Numbered from the stretch's first letter, positions 9,117 through 17,326 are shown. The stretch is 64,000 nt of DNA from Streptomyces abikoensis (GCF_014648775.1 NZ_BMRT01000005.1:310001-374000); one strand, 5' to 3'. Translations and numbers: made by a program. Notes: generated by a model not told the origin, from the letters alone.

Positions 9117-10292
9117 ATGCGTTTCGCCAGCGGCGGCGGAAACGATGGCGTCCGACCGGGTGGGCCTGGTCCCAGGCTCTGCATCCTGGACGGACTCCGT
9201 CTGCTCGCGGCCCTCATGGTCGTGCTGTACCACTACACGAGTCTGAACGGCGGCTGGAACCGCGACCCGCGTCTGCTGTTCCCCGGCATCGAGCCGATAA
9301 CGCGCTACGGCTGGCTGGGCGTGGAGATCTTCTTCCTCATCAGCGGCTTCGTCATCTGCATGAGCGCCTGGGGCAGGTCGCTGGGCGACTTCGTGGTGTC
9401 CCGGGCCGCGCGGATCTACCCCGCCTACTGGGTGGCGATCCTGCTGACCGGCGGCGTGGTCCTGCTGTGGCCCCAGGTCCGCTCGGTGGCCGGCCCGGAG
9501 CAGGTGTTCACCAACCTGACCATGCTCCAGCAGGGACTCGGCGTCTGGGACGTGGACGGCGTCTACTGGACGCTCTTCGTGGAGCTGAAGTTCTACGTGC
9601 TCTTCGCCCTCGTCGTGGCCAGGGGCGTCACCTACCGCCGCTGCGTGATCTTCTGCGGCGTCTGGACCCTGGCCGCCGCCATCGCCCCGACGGCCGACAG
9701 CAAGCTGCTCACCCTGTGGGCGACGCCCTTCGCGGCGCCGTACTTCGTCGCGGGCATCGCCTACTACCTCATGCACCGCTACCGGCCCACGGCCCTGCTC
9801 TGGGGCATCGTCGTCATCTCGTACCTGCTCGCCAACCACCAGGTGGCCAAGCGGCTGCACGACAACGCCAACCACCCGACCGCGCTCTTCCCCGCCCAGG
9901 CCATGGTCTTCGTGATCTTCGCCGTGATGGCGCTGGTGGCGCTGGGCACCTTCGACCGGGTGCGGTGGCGCTGGCTGACCACGGCGGGCGCGCTCACCTA
10001 CCCGATGTACCTGCTGCACCAGTACATCGGGATGACGGTCATCTACGCGCTGCGCGAGGCCGTCCCCCCGCTGCCGCTCGTCGCCGGGCTGATCACGGTG
10101 ATGCTGGGCGCCGCCTGGCTCCTGCACCGCTACGTCGAGCGCCCGCTCGGCAGGCGGCTGCGCTCGGCGCTCCGCAAGAGCATGGAGGACGTCCGCCACA
10201 GCGCGACGGCGCCCGCGCTCGACGGACTGCCGCTGCTGAACGAGCCGCGGCGCTCCGACCGGGTGGGAGCCGTGCGGTCGGAGGGCGGCTGA
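9117..10292 (+). CDS. Acyltransferase-3 integral membrane protein, paralog 2
   Basis: 391 residues from the ATG at 9117, preceded by GGGAGAGGA. It repeats the layout of the previous gene: LDGLRLLAALMVVLYHYTS with the conserved His, then GWLGVEIFFLISGFVICMSAWGRSLGDFVVSRAARIYPAYW, DGVYWTLFVELKFY, and the final LLHRYVERPLGRRLR. It differs in the N-terminus and in a longer hydrophilic C-terminal tail. Function is presumed O-acylation of an envelope or exported molecule. It is separated from its paralog by a terminator and about 150 bp. Confidence 0.88.
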   Translation: MRFASGGGNDGVRPGGPGPRLCILDGLRLLAALMVVLYHYTSLNGGWNRDPRLLFPGIEPITRYGWLGVEIFFLISGFVICMSAWGRSLGDFVVSRAARIYPAYWVAILLTGGVVLLWPQVRSVAGPEQVFTNLTMLQQGLGVWDVDGVYWTLFVELKFYVLFALVVARGVTYRRCVIFCGVWTLAAAIAPTADSKLLTLWATPFAAPYFVAGIAYYLMHRYRPTALLWGIVVISYLLANHQVAKRLHDNANHPTALFPAQAMVFVIFAVMALVALGTFDRVRWRWLTTAGALTYPMYLLHQYIGMTVIYALREAVPPLPLVAGLITVMLGAAWLLHRYVERPLGRRLRSALRKSMEDVRHSATAPALDGLPLLNEPRRSDRVGAVRSEGG

Positions 10293-10345
10293 GGTTCGTA
10301 CCTCCGGAGCGAGCCGACTGCAGCCGGCCGACCGGATCGAGCCGG

Positions 10346-10753
10346 CTAGAGCGAGCCGACGACCTTGCGCGGCGTGATGCGGACCACGACGCGCTGGGCG
10401 TCGTCCTTGGCGGCCGGGTTGAAGTCGGCGTAGTCCTTGCCGGTGTACTTCCGCGACAGCTCGTCGATCAGCTCGTCACCGCCCTCGGTGGTGATGTCGG
10501 CGGTGCCGCGCACCTCGGCGTAGGTGTACGGCGCGTTGGGCGGGTTGACCAGGACGGTGACACGGGGGTCGCGGCGGAGGTTGCGCTCCTTGCGCCGGCC
10601 GACCGTCGTGGAGAACAGCAGATCGTCGCCGTCGCGCTTGACCCAGGTGACGGAGAGCTGCGGGCTGCCGTCGGGCTGGACGGTGGCGACGGTGACGAAG
10701 GCGGGGTTGTCGTCGATGTACTTCTTGAGGTCCTCGGAGAGCACGGCAGACAC
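10346..10753 (-). CDS. PPOX-class F420-dependent/flavin split-barrel oxidoreductase
   Basis: 135 residues from the GTG at 10753, preceded by GGAAGGA at good spacing. The sequence starts LSEDLKKYIDDNPAFVTVATVQPDGSPQLSVTWVKRDGDDLLFSTTVGRRKERNLRRDPRVTVLV, the typical split beta-barrel of Rv1155-like deazaflavin (F420) or FMN enzymes. It ends in VVRITPRKVVGSL. Streptomyces makes F420, so F420H2-dependent reduction is likely; the substrate is unknown. It is a single gene between the acyltransferase (convergent) and ispF. Confidence 0.85.
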   Translation of the reverse strand: MSAVLSEDLKKYIDDNPAFVTVATVQPDGSPQLSVTWVKRDGDDLLFSTTVGRRKERNLRRDPRVTVLVNPPNAPYTYAEVRGTADITTEGGDELIDELSRKYTGKDYADFNPAAKDDAQRVVVRITPRKVVGSL

Positions 10754-10827
10754 GGGTGGTCCTTCCGGGGCGGGGGGTTGTCCGTGGTTCTTTCCCCTGA
10801 CCCGCCCCTTCCCGAAACCGGGGCTCC

Positions 10828-10860
10828 GCCCCGGACCCCGTGTCGCCCCGGACCCCGTGT
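10828..10860. repeat. Two direct copies of a 16-bp GC-rich unit
   Basis: gccccggaccccgtgt occurs at 10828-10843 and 10845-10860, just beyond the ispF stop. The flanking sequence ccggggctccgccccgg resembles the core of repeat family B (26090-26192, 52474-52618). It may be a degenerate fragment of that family. Confidence 0.6.
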
Positions 10861-10872
10861 GAGGACGCCGCG

Positions 10873-11370
10873 TCAGACGCGGTACACGAGCGCCGTCGCC
10901 AGGGCCGCCAGGCCCTCCGCCCGGCCGGTGAGGCCGAGACCGTCCGTCGTGGTGCCCGAAACCGCCACGGGCGCCCCGATCGCCGCCGAAAGAGCCGCCT
11001 GCGCCTCCTCCCGCCGCTTCCCGATCTTCGGTCGTACGCCGATCACCTGAATGGCGACGTTGCCGATCTCGAACCCCGCCGCGCGGACGATCCGTGCCGC
11101 CTCCGTCAGGAGCGTGACGCCGGACGCGCCCGACCACTCGGGCCGGTCCGTGCCGAAGTGGGCGCCGAGGTCGCCGAGCCCGGCCGCGGAGAACAGCGCG
11201 TCGCAGGCGGCGTGCGCGGCGACGTCGCCGTCGGAGTGGCCCGCGAGCCCGTGGCTGGCGCCCTCCCACTTGAGGCCCGCGCACCACAGCTCGCGGCCCT
11301 CCTCGAAGGCGTGGACGTCCGTGCCGACGCCGACGAGGGGCAGCATCGGGCGGGGGGTCTCAGAATCCAT
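10873..11370 (-). CDS. ispF: 2-C-methyl-D-erythritol 2,4-cyclodiphosphate synthase
   Basis: 165 residues. It carries the metal-binding GVGTDVHAF motif near the start, GHSDGDVAAHAACDALFSAAGLGDLGAHF, and the C-terminal TTTDGLGLTGRAEGLAALATALV. It converts CDP-methylerythritol 2-phosphate to the cyclodiphosphate in the MEP isoprenoid route. Its ATG overlaps the 3' end of ispD by 11 bp, so translation is probably coupled. The two enzymes are separate proteins here, not the IspDF fusion of some bacteria. Confidence 0.95.
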   Translation of the reverse strand: MDSETPRPMLPLVGVGTDVHAFEEGRELWCAGLKWEGASHGLAGHSDGDVAAHAACDALFSAAGLGDLGAHFGTDRPEWSGASGVTLLTEAARIVRAAGFEIGNVAIQVIGVRPKIGKRREEAQAALSAAIGAPVAVSGTTTDGLGLTGRAEGLAALATALVYRV

Positions 11371-12136
11371 CGTTGGCCCTCCTGCGGGCGAGTACGGCCT
11401 CGGCCAGGACGAGGTCCAGCGGCCGGGTCACCTTGAACGCCTCCTCGTGGCCGGGCACGACCACGACGGGGACGCCGAGCCGCTCCACGAGGCCGGCGTC
11501 GTCCGTGGCGCCCTCGCCCTCCACGGCGACCTTCTCGTGTGCCTCGACGAGCGTCGCCCGGTCGAAGCCCTGCGGCGTCTGCACGGCCCGCAGCAGCGCC
11601 CGCTCGGGCGTGCCCACCACGGGCTCCGGCTCGCCGGCGCGCTCGCCGACGCGCGGCTCGACCTGCTTGACGGTGTCCGCGAGCGGCAGCGCCGGTACGA
11701 CGGCGGGCGCGCCGCCGCGGACGGCGGCGGCGACGGCGTCGACGGTGTCGACGGGCACCAGCGGGCGGGCGGCGTCGTGGACGAGGACGGTGGTGACGTC
11801 GGCGGGCAGGGCCGCGAGGCCCAGCCGGACGGACTCCTGGCGGGTCGCGCCGCCGGGGACGACCACGACGTCGGTGCGGGTGCTGTCGCGGTCGGCCAGC
11901 GGATGGGCGTCGAGGAGGTTGCGGACCTCGGCGGCACCGTCCGGCGGGGCGACCACGACGACGAGCGAGACCGCGCGGGAGGCCGCCATGGCCCGGACCG
12001 CGTGGACCAGCATGGGGGTGCCGCTCAGGGCCCGCAGGGCCTTGGGGGCGCCCGGTCCGAGCCGGACGCCGCGGCCCGCCGCGGGAATGACGACGGCGGT
12101 GCGCGAAATGGTCTGAGAGCTGCCTCGATCAGACAT
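11360..12136 (-). CDS. ispD: 2-C-methyl-D-erythritol 4-phosphate cytidylyltransferase
   Basis: 258 residues from the ATG at 12136. The nucleotide-binding start VVIPAAGRGVRLGPGAPKALRALSGTPML, VLVHDAARPLVP and the family motif AVQTPQGFDRATL, followed by TDDAGLVERLG, are all present. It forms CDP-methylerythritol from MEP and CTP. The region before the ATG lacks a clear ribosome site (GAGGAAG is about 18 nt upstream), so the exact start is uncertain. ispF follows with an 11-bp overlap. Confidence 0.93.
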   Translation of the reverse strand: MSDRGSSQTISRTAVVIPAAGRGVRLGPGAPKALRALSGTPMLVHAVRAMAASRAVSLVVVVAPPDGAAEVRNLLDAHPLADRDSTRTDVVVVPGGATRQESVRLGLAALPADVTTVLVHDAARPLVPVDTVDAVAAAVRGGAPAVVPALPLADTVKQVEPRVGERAGEPEPVVGTPERALLRAVQTPQGFDRATLVEAHEKVAVEGEGATDDAGLVERLGVPVVVVPGHEEAFKVTRPLDLVLAEAVLARRRANDGF

Positions 12137-12277
12137 TGCGTTGGCGTTCAGGTTTGCTTCCTCGGCCGAATTGGGTATGGCCTCAGCGTGCCGGGCACGA
12201 TGCCCCGACCAGCCCCTTCCGTGACGACTGGTCGGGCCGGCTGCCCGGGCCCGGCACGCCAAGCGCGCGCTGCGGAG

Positions 12278-12332
12278 CTCGTAAAGCGCAGACTTGTGAG
12301 CAGACTCGTAAAGCTCGGCGGATTCGTGAAGC
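12278..12332. repeat. Three spaced copies of a (c/t)tcgt(a/g)aagc motif between ispD and carD
   Basis: ctcgtaaagc at 12278-12287, ctcgtaaagc at 12305-12314 and ttcgtgaagc at 12323-12332. The 319-bp space between ispD and carD also contains inverted-repeat segments (gtgccgggcac and gaccag...ctggtc near 12189-12230). No gene is visible there. The region holds the carD terminator and/or the ispD promoter. Confidence 0.6.
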
Positions 12333-12455
12333 GCGGAGCTGTAGAGCCGAAGACGCCGCAGCGCCCGCCGGATGACTCGGTCATCACGCGGGCACCGCGG
12401 CACTTCTATGAAGCCAGTTGCGGGGCACAGCCGCCGGCACCTGTGCTGTACGTCG

Positions 12456-12938
12456 TCAGGACGCGAGAACCTCGTCGAGCAGGGCCTCGGCCTTGTCCTC
12501 GTTGGTGCTCTCCGCGAGGGCGAGCTCGCTCACCAGGATCTGCCGCGCCTTGGCGAGCATGCGCTTCTCACCTGCGGAAAGACCGCGCTCACGCTCACGC
12601 CGCCACAGGTCGCGAACGACCTCGGCGACCTTGATCACGTCGCCGGACGCGAGCTTCTCGAGATTTGCCTTGTAGCGACGGGACCAGTTCGTCGGCTCTT
12701 CGGCGTACGGTGCGCGGAGCACCTCGAAGACCCGGTCAAGCCCGTCCTGGCCGACCACATCGCGAACACCGACGAACTCGGCATTGTCCGCCGGCACCCG
12801 AACCGTCAGGTCACCCTGGGCGACCTTCAGCACCAAGTAGGTCTTGTCCACGCCTTTGATCTGGCGAGTTTCGATGGCCTCGATCAGCGCGGCCCCGTGA
12901 TGGGGATAGACCACGGTGTCGCCAACCTTGAACGTCAT
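12456..12938 (-). CDS. carD: CarD-family RNA polymerase-binding transcription regulator
   Basis: 160 residues, the usual actinobacterial length. The N-terminal RNAP-interaction domain reads FKVGDTVVYPHHGAALIEAIETR...YLVLKVAQGDLTVRVPADNAEFVGVRDVV. The C-terminal helical DNA-binding part includes the conserved NWSRRYKANLEKLASGDVIKVAEVVRDLWRRERERGLSAGEKRML. CarD binds the RNAP beta subunit and stabilises open complexes at many promoters. Downstream on the same strand are ispD-ispF. The long upstream region holds an unusual palindrome (13231-13273). Confidence 0.95.
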   Translation of the reverse strand: MTFKVGDTVVYPHHGAALIEAIETRQIKGVDKTYLVLKVAQGDLTVRVPADNAEFVGVRDVVGQDGLDRVFEVLRAPYAEEPTNWSRRYKANLEKLASGDVIKVAEVVRDLWRRERERGLSAGEKRMLAKARQILVSELALAESTNEDKAEALLDEVLAS

Positions 12939-13054
12939 GTGACAGGTACCCCTTCCGTGGCTATCCAGTCTAACACGGGAACTGCCCGTTCTGAATGGCG
13001 TTTCCGCAGGTCAGGGCATATCTCGGGGCTTGACAACAGCAACCGGAACGTGCT

Positions 13055-13226
13055 GCGGAGCCCTTCCGGAAGCAGGTATTCGCAGGTCGGAGCGGTTGTC
13101 CGGGTCAGGCGAAACGCCCACGTTACGCCTGTCGGACAGGCCCCGCGAGCGGCCGAACGTCCCGATTTGCCGGGCTCCGGTCGGCCGACTTCCGGTACTC
13201 CGTTCGGGGCGCGGAGCCCTTCCGGA
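13055..13226. repeat. 16-bp direct repeat pair in the carD upstream region
   Basis: gcggagcccttccgga occurs at 13055-13070 and 13211-13226. The half motif ccttccgga also recurs in the palindrome just downstream (13231-13239). The 582 bp between carD and the lipoprotein gene contain no convincing gene; the short ORFs there lack ribosome sites and family resemblance. Confidence 0.75.
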
Positions 13227-13230
13227 CTTC

Positions 13231-13273
13231 CCTTCCGGAATTGATCAAGTCGGACTTGATCAATTCCGGAAGG
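13231..13273. promoter_or_regulatory. 43-bp perfect palindrome in the carD/lipoprotein divergent region
   Basis: Arms ccttccggaattgatcaagt (13231-13250) and its exact complement (13254-13273) flank a 3-bp centre cgg. The arms are relatively AT-rich for this genome and not followed by a U-run. The site lies in a divergent promoter region 293 bp from the carD start and 248 bp from the lipoprotein start. It could be an operator for a dimeric regulator or a transcribed hairpin. Confidence 0.8.
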
Positions 13274-13520
13274 CCCTTCCCGGTGCCTCCCGCATTCATT
13301 GCCGATATTCACTCGCGTCACCCGGCCGGACGTTCCGTGGCGGCCGATCTTCCGGCGATGGTTGATATTCGGCCGTGGGGCCGCCACGGCGCCGAGTTGA
13401 CCATGGGGGCGGGTCGGGTGCGGGCGCCGCAGGACGGCTCGGTAACCTAAGCCCGCTGACACACACCCTTATCCCGTACGTACCTCGTACGCGAACCTCG
13501 TCCAAGGAGATGCCGCCGCC

Positions 13521-14207
13521 GTGAGCAGCAGCCTTCGACGCGGCGCTCTCGCCGCTTCCGCCCTCGTGGTCTCGATCGCCTCGCTCTCCGCCTGCGCCGC
13601 GGGCAACAAGGCGCAGACGCTGGAGGTCAAGCCGGACAACGCCGCCACCTCGGTCGGTGACATCAAGCTCCAGAACGTCAATGTGATCACCCAGCAGGAC
13701 CTCAAGGCCGGGGGCCCGGCGGTCGTCACGGGCAAGGTCTTCAACAACGGCCGCAAGGACCAGGAGCTGCGCTCGATCAAGCTCGCGGGCCTGGACGCGC
13801 CGGTGACGCTGGCCCCGGCGAAGGGCTCCGGCCCGGTCGTCGTGCCGGCGGGCGGCTCGATCGTCCTGGGCGGCAAGGACAACCCGTCGGCGGTGCTGCC
13901 GAAGGGGCGCGAGGGCCTGAAGGACGGCGCGACGCAGCGGCTGTCCTTCGACTTCAGCTCCACGGGTGAGGTGAAGATCGCCGCGTTCGTGGTCCCGGCG
14001 AAGAGCTTCTACAAGGACTGGGGCCCGCAGGCCCCCGCCGCCCAGCCGAGCGGCACGCCGGGCGCCCCCTCGGGCGCCCCCTCGGCCCCGGCCGGCGCGG
14101 CCGAGGGCCAGCCGCAGGGCGCCGGCCACCAGGCCGGCACCAAGCCGGGCGCCGGCACGGGCGCCTCGGCCACCCCGCAGGGCGGCCAGCAGCACGCGGG
14201 CCACTGA
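13521..14207 (+). CDS. Putative lipoprotein with Gly/Ala/Pro-rich tail
   Basis: 228 residues from a GTG preceded by AAGGAGA. The N-terminal signal with lipobox SLSAC places the lipidated Cys near residue 26. An exported domain follows with beta-rich sequence (TSVGDIKLQNVNVITQQDLKAGGPAVVTGKVFNNGRKDQELRSIKLAGL...), similar in style to actinobacterial DUF461/PCu(A)C-like copper-chaperone lipoproteins. However, I see no Met/His copper motif, so that is only a guess. The last 65 residues are disordered, rich in Ala, Pro, Gly and Gln, ending GGQQHAGH. It is divergent from carD and convergent with phoP. Confidence 0.8.
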   Translation: MSSSLRRGALAASALVVSIASLSACAAGNKAQTLEVKPDNAATSVGDIKLQNVNVITQQDLKAGGPAVVTGKVFNNGRKDQELRSIKLAGLDAPVTLAPAKGSGPVVVPAGGSIVLGGKDNPSAVLPKGREGLKDGATQRLSFDFSSTGEVKIAAFVVPAKSFYKDWGPQAPAAQPSGTPGAPSGAPSAPAGAAEGQPQGAGHQAGTKPGAGTGASATPQGGQQHAGH

Positions 14208-14212
14208 CGCAC

Positions 14213-14256
14213 GCGAAAGGGGCCCGGAAGCCGCACGGCTTCCGGGCCCCTTTCGC
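14213..14256. terminator. Bidirectional terminator between the lipoprotein and phoP genes
   Basis: Perfect 21-bp stem (14213-14233 with 14236-14256) and a 2-nt loop, with AAA/TTT-containing ends, between two convergent genes. It suits both strands. Confidence 0.9.
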
Positions 14257-14273
14257 ATACCTACTGAGCCGGT

Positions 14274-14954
14274 TTACGGCTCGAATTTGTAGCCGAGGCC
14301 CCGCACCGTGACCAGGTAGCGCGGCGCCCCCGGGTCCGGCTCGATCTTGGCGCGCAGGCGCTTGACGTGGACGTCGAGGGTCTTGGTGTCGCCCACGTAG
14401 TCCGCGCCCCAGACGCGGTCGATCAGCTGCATCCGGGTCAGGACGCGCCCGGCGTTGCGCAGCAGCATCTCCAGGAGGTCGAACTCCTTCAGCGGAAGGT
14501 CCACCTTGCCGCCGGCGACGGTGACGACGTGCCGGTCGACGTCCATGCGCACCGGGCCGGCCTCCAGCGCGGCGGGGGTGACCTCCTCGGGCTCGCCGCG
14601 GCGCCGGAGCACGGCGCGGATGCGGGCGACGAGCTCGCGGGAGGAGAAGGGCTTGGTGACGTAGTCGTCGGCTCCTATCTCCAGGCCGACGACCTTGTCG
14701 ATCTCGCTGTCCTTGGCGGTCACCATGATCACGGGCACGTTGGAGCGTCCGCGCAGCTGCCGGCAGACCTCGGTGCCGGGCAGGCCCGGCAGCATCAGGT
14801 CCAGCAGGACCAGGTCGGCGCCGTTGCGCTCGAACTCGTCCAGGCCGTCGGGCCCGGTGGCCGCGACGGCGACCTCGAAGCCCTCCTTGCGGAGCATGTA
14901 GGACAACGCGTCGCTGAAGGATTCTTCGTCCTCGACGACGAGCACTCGGGTCAC
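14274..14954 (-). CDS. phoP: PhoP response regulator of phosphate limitation
   Basis: 226 residues, OmpR/PhoB class. The receiver domain has VVEDEE (acidic pocket), Asp52 in LVLLDLMLPG as phosphoacceptor, VTAKD and the KPF Lys. The winged-helix domain includes FDLLEMLLRNAGRVLTRMQLIDRVWGADYVGDTKTLDVHVKRLRAKIEPDP and ends VRGLGYKFEP. The gene follows the sensor phoR by 91 bp, with phoU divergent. This is the Streptomyces PhoRP arrangement that controls phosphate scavenging and antibiotic production. Confidence 0.95.
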   Translation of the reverse strand: MTRVLVVEDEESFSDALSYMLRKEGFEVAVAATGPDGLDEFERNGADLVLLDLMLPGLPGTEVCRQLRGRSNVPVIMVTAKDSEIDKVVGLEIGADDYVTKPFSSRELVARIRAVLRRRGEPEEVTPAALEAGPVRMDVDRHVVTVAGGKVDLPLKEFDLLEMLLRNAGRVLTRMQLIDRVWGADYVGDTKTLDVHVKRLRAKIEPDPGAPRYLVTVRGLGYKFEP

Positions 14955-14983
14955 GAGGCGGCCTCCGGTCGGTTCTCTGGGAA

Positions 14984-15019
14984 GTACGGGGAGTACAGGG
15001 AGTACGGGACGTACGGAGT
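14984..15019. repeat. Four tandem 9-bp repeats between phoR and phoP
   Basis: gtacgggga, gtacaggga, gtacgggac and gtacggagt run head to tail in the 91-bp gap between the phoR stop and the phoP start. Confidence 0.85.
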
Positions 15020-15045
15020 GGGAGGAGTGGGAGTGGTGCCGGGGG

Positions 15046-16296
15046 TCACGGCCGGACCCCCGGCAGGGGGAGGTGCTCGCCGGCGAAGGTCTCGCCGACG
15101 GGCTCGTCTGGGGAGTCGCCCGGGCGCGGCCGCTCGCGGTCCCGGGCCGCGCCCGCCTCGGGCAGCCGCAGCGTGAACGTGGAGCCCTGGCCCTCGGCGC
15201 TCCAGACGGTGACCTCGCCGCCGTGCGAGGCGGCCACGTGCTTGACGATGGACAGGCCGAGGCCGGTGCCGCCGGTGGCGCGGGAGCGGGCGGGGTCGAC
15301 GCGGTAGAAGCGTTCGAAGACGCGCTCGCGGTCCTTCTCGGAGATGCCGATGCCCTGGTCGGTGACGGCGATCTCGATCAGGTCGCCGCCGGGGGCGGCG
15401 ACGCGGCGGGCGGCGATGCCGACGCGGGTGCGGGCGGGGCTGTAGTTGACCGCGTTCTCCACGAGGTTGCCGAGGGCGGCGGCGAGCTGGCCCCGGTTGC
15501 CCCAGACGTGGAGCTCGGCGGTGCCTCCGGTGGCCATGGTGATCTGCTTGCTGGCGGCGCTCTGGCGGCAGCGGTCCACGGCCTCGGCGACGAGCTCGTC
15601 GACCCGGACGGGCTCGGAGTCCTCGAGCGGGTCGTCGTACTGCACCCGGGAGAGGTCGATGAGCTCCTGGACGAGGTTGGTCAGCCGGGTGGCCTCTATC
15701 TGCATGCGGCCGGCGAAGCGGGTGACCGCCTCGGGGTCGTCGGAGGCGTCCATGACGGCCTCGGAGAGCAGGGAGAGCGCGCCGACGGGCGTCTTGAGCT
15801 CGTGGCTGACGTTGGCGACGAAGTCGCGGCGGACGGCCTCGATGCGGCGGGCCTCGGTGAGGTCCTCCACCAGCAGGAGGACGAGCCGGGAGCCGAGCGG
15901 CGCGACTCTGGCCGACACGGCGAGCGCGTCGCCGCGCCCGGTGCCGCGCCGGGGGAGGTCGAGCTCGACCTGGCGTATCTCGCCGTCCCGGCGGGTGTCG
16001 CGGGCCATCTGGAGCATGGGCTCGACGGCGAGCTTGCCGCCGCGCACCAGTCCGAGGGCGTAGGCGGCGGAGCTGGCCTTCACGACGGCGTCGGCCTCGT
16101 CGAGGACGACGGCGGAGGAGCGCAGGACGGAGAGGACGGTGTCGACGCCGGGCGGCAGCACGGCGTCGGTGTGGAGGGAGCTACGGGTGGGACGGGCCTG
16201 GTCGCGCTCGCTCCAGCGGAACGCCAGCATGGCGATCACACCGGTGCACACTCCGGCGATCGCCGCCGCTGCGGCGACGGCCGCGTCCAGGTTCAT
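15046..16296 (-). CDS. phoR: PhoR sensor histidine kinase
   Basis: 416 residues. There is a single N-terminal membrane helix (residues about 5-26), then a PAS-like segment (about 55-145), the dimerisation box with His165 in DFVANVSHELKTPVGAL, and the ATPase boxes N (NLVENAVNYSP), G1 (VTDQGIGI), F and G2 (GGTGLGLSIVKHV). Few extracellular residues are left, as in other PhoR proteins that sense phosphate through PhoU/Pst contacts. The C-terminus is acidic and Pro-rich. The start codon has no strong ribosome site. The phoR-phoU divergent region contains a PHO box. Confidence 0.93.
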   Translation of the reverse strand: MNLDAAVAAAAAIAGVCTGVIAMLAFRWSERDQARPTRSSLHTDAVLPPGVDTVLSVLRSSAVVLDEADAVVKASSAAYALGLVRGGKLAVEPMLQMARDTRRDGEIRQVELDLPRRGTGRGDALAVSARVAPLGSRLVLLLVEDLTEARRIEAVRRDFVANVSHELKTPVGALSLLSEAVMDASDDPEAVTRFAGRMQIEATRLTNLVQELIDLSRVQYDDPLEDSEPVRVDELVAEAVDRCRQSAASKQITMATGGTAELHVWGNRGQLAAALGNLVENAVNYSPARTRVGIAARRVAAPGGDLIEIAVTDQGIGISEKDRERVFERFYRVDPARSRATGGTGLGLSIVKHVAASHGGEVTVWSAEGQGSTFTLRLPEAGAARDRERPRPGDSPDEPVGETFAGEHLPLPGVRP

Positions 16297-16369
16297 GAAT
16301 CCAGGTTATGCGGGTACGCCGACACAACCACAGCCAAATGGGGGGCGCCTCGAACACCCGTTGCCAAGA

Positions 16370-16402
16370 GTTCACCTTCAAGCCAGCACCGGTTCACTCC
16401 GG
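16370..16402. promoter_or_regulatory. PHO box between phoR and phoU
   Basis: Three consecutive 11-bp units: gttcaccttca (16370-16380), agccagcaccg (16381-16391) and gttcactccgg (16392-16402). Units 1 and 3 match the Streptomyces PhoP direct-repeat consensus GTTCACC; the middle one is degenerate. The site lies in the divergent promoter and fits known autoregulation of phoRP and control of phoU. Confidence 0.8.
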
Positions 16403-16492
16403 TGGCCGCCTGCCGTCGCGTTCCGGCCGGAACGTGGAGGTCACGGCCGGACTACCGGCCCCGGCACCACCAAGGTCGAGAGAAGGACGGAC

Positions 16493-17185
16493 ATGCGGGA
16501 CGCGTACCACGAGGAGCTCGATTCGATCGGCGAGGGCCTCGTCGAGATGGCCCGGCTGGTCGGCTCCGCGATCGGGCGCGCCACCACGGCGATCCTGGAC
16601 GCGGATCTCAAGCTGGCGGAGTCGGTGATCGCGGCGGACGCCAAGGTCGACGACCTCCAGCGGGACCTGGAGGCCCGGGCGATCGCCCTGCTGGCGCGGC
16701 AGCAGCCGGTCGCCACGGACCTGCGGATCGTCGTCACCTCGCTGCGCATGAGCGCGGACCTGGAGCGCTCCGGCGACCTCGCCCAGCACGTGGCCAAGCT
16801 GGCCCGGCTGCGCTTCCCGGAGACGGCGGTCCCCCGGGACCTCCACTCGACGGTCCTGGAGATGGGCCAGCTCGCCCAGCGGCTGATGGCCAAGGCGGCC
16901 GAGGTGATCATCACCAAGGACGTGGACCTGGCGCTCCAGCTGGAGCAGGACGACGACGCCATGGACCTGCTGCACCGCACGCTGTTCCAGCACCTGATGG
17001 ACGACCGCTGGCGGCACGGCATCGAGACGGCCGTCGACGTGACCCTGCTGGGCCGCTACTACGAGCGCTTCGCCGACCACGCGGTGTCGGTGGCCAAGCG
17101 CGTGGTCTACCTGGTGACCGGCGAGCACGCGGACGAGATCGCCCAGTCCGGCGGCACCACCCAGGGCACGACCGAAACGGACTGA
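16493..17185 (+). CDS. phoU: Phosphate-signalling regulator PhoU
   Basis: 230 residues from the ATG at 16493, preceded by GAGAGAAGGA. It is built from two PhoU three-helix repeats: MRDAYHEELDSIGEGLVEMARLV... with the metal-binding E/D-x-x-x-D pattern in VIAADAKVDDLQRDLEARAI, and a second set ending GRYYERFADHAVSVAKRVVYLVTGE. PhoU dampens PhoR kinase activity when phosphate is plentiful. The C-terminal tail is Thr-rich. It is divergent from phoR-phoP with a shared PHO box. Confidence 0.95.
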   Translation: MRDAYHEELDSIGEGLVEMARLVGSAIGRATTAILDADLKLAESVIAADAKVDDLQRDLEARAIALLARQQPVATDLRIVVTSLRMSADLERSGDLAQHVAKLARLRFPETAVPRDLHSTVLEMGQLAQRLMAKAAEVIITKDVDLALQLEQDDDAMDLLHRTLFQHLMDDRWRHGIETAVDVTLLGRYYERFADHAVSVAKRVVYLVTGEHADEIAQSGGTTQGTTETD

Positions 17186-17326
17186 CCCCCGCACGCCCTG
17201 GCGCCCCCTCCGTGCGCCTGTACGCCCCCACTTGGTCCGTACATACGTACGTGCTGAGCATTGACGGTCGCTTCGGCCGGTCCTTGACTGGGTGGAGGCA
17301 GACACCCCTTCGAGGGAGGAGACCGA

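Noticed and set aside
7809..10199. 796-residue minus-strand frame across both acyltransferase genes
   Set aside because: It is antisense to two well-supported genes, with the His/Asp/Gly-rich shadow composition and no motif.
13021..13460. Short ORFs in the carD upstream region as genes
   Set aside because: They cross the palindrome, lack ribosome sites and show no protein family. The region is better explained as regulatory.
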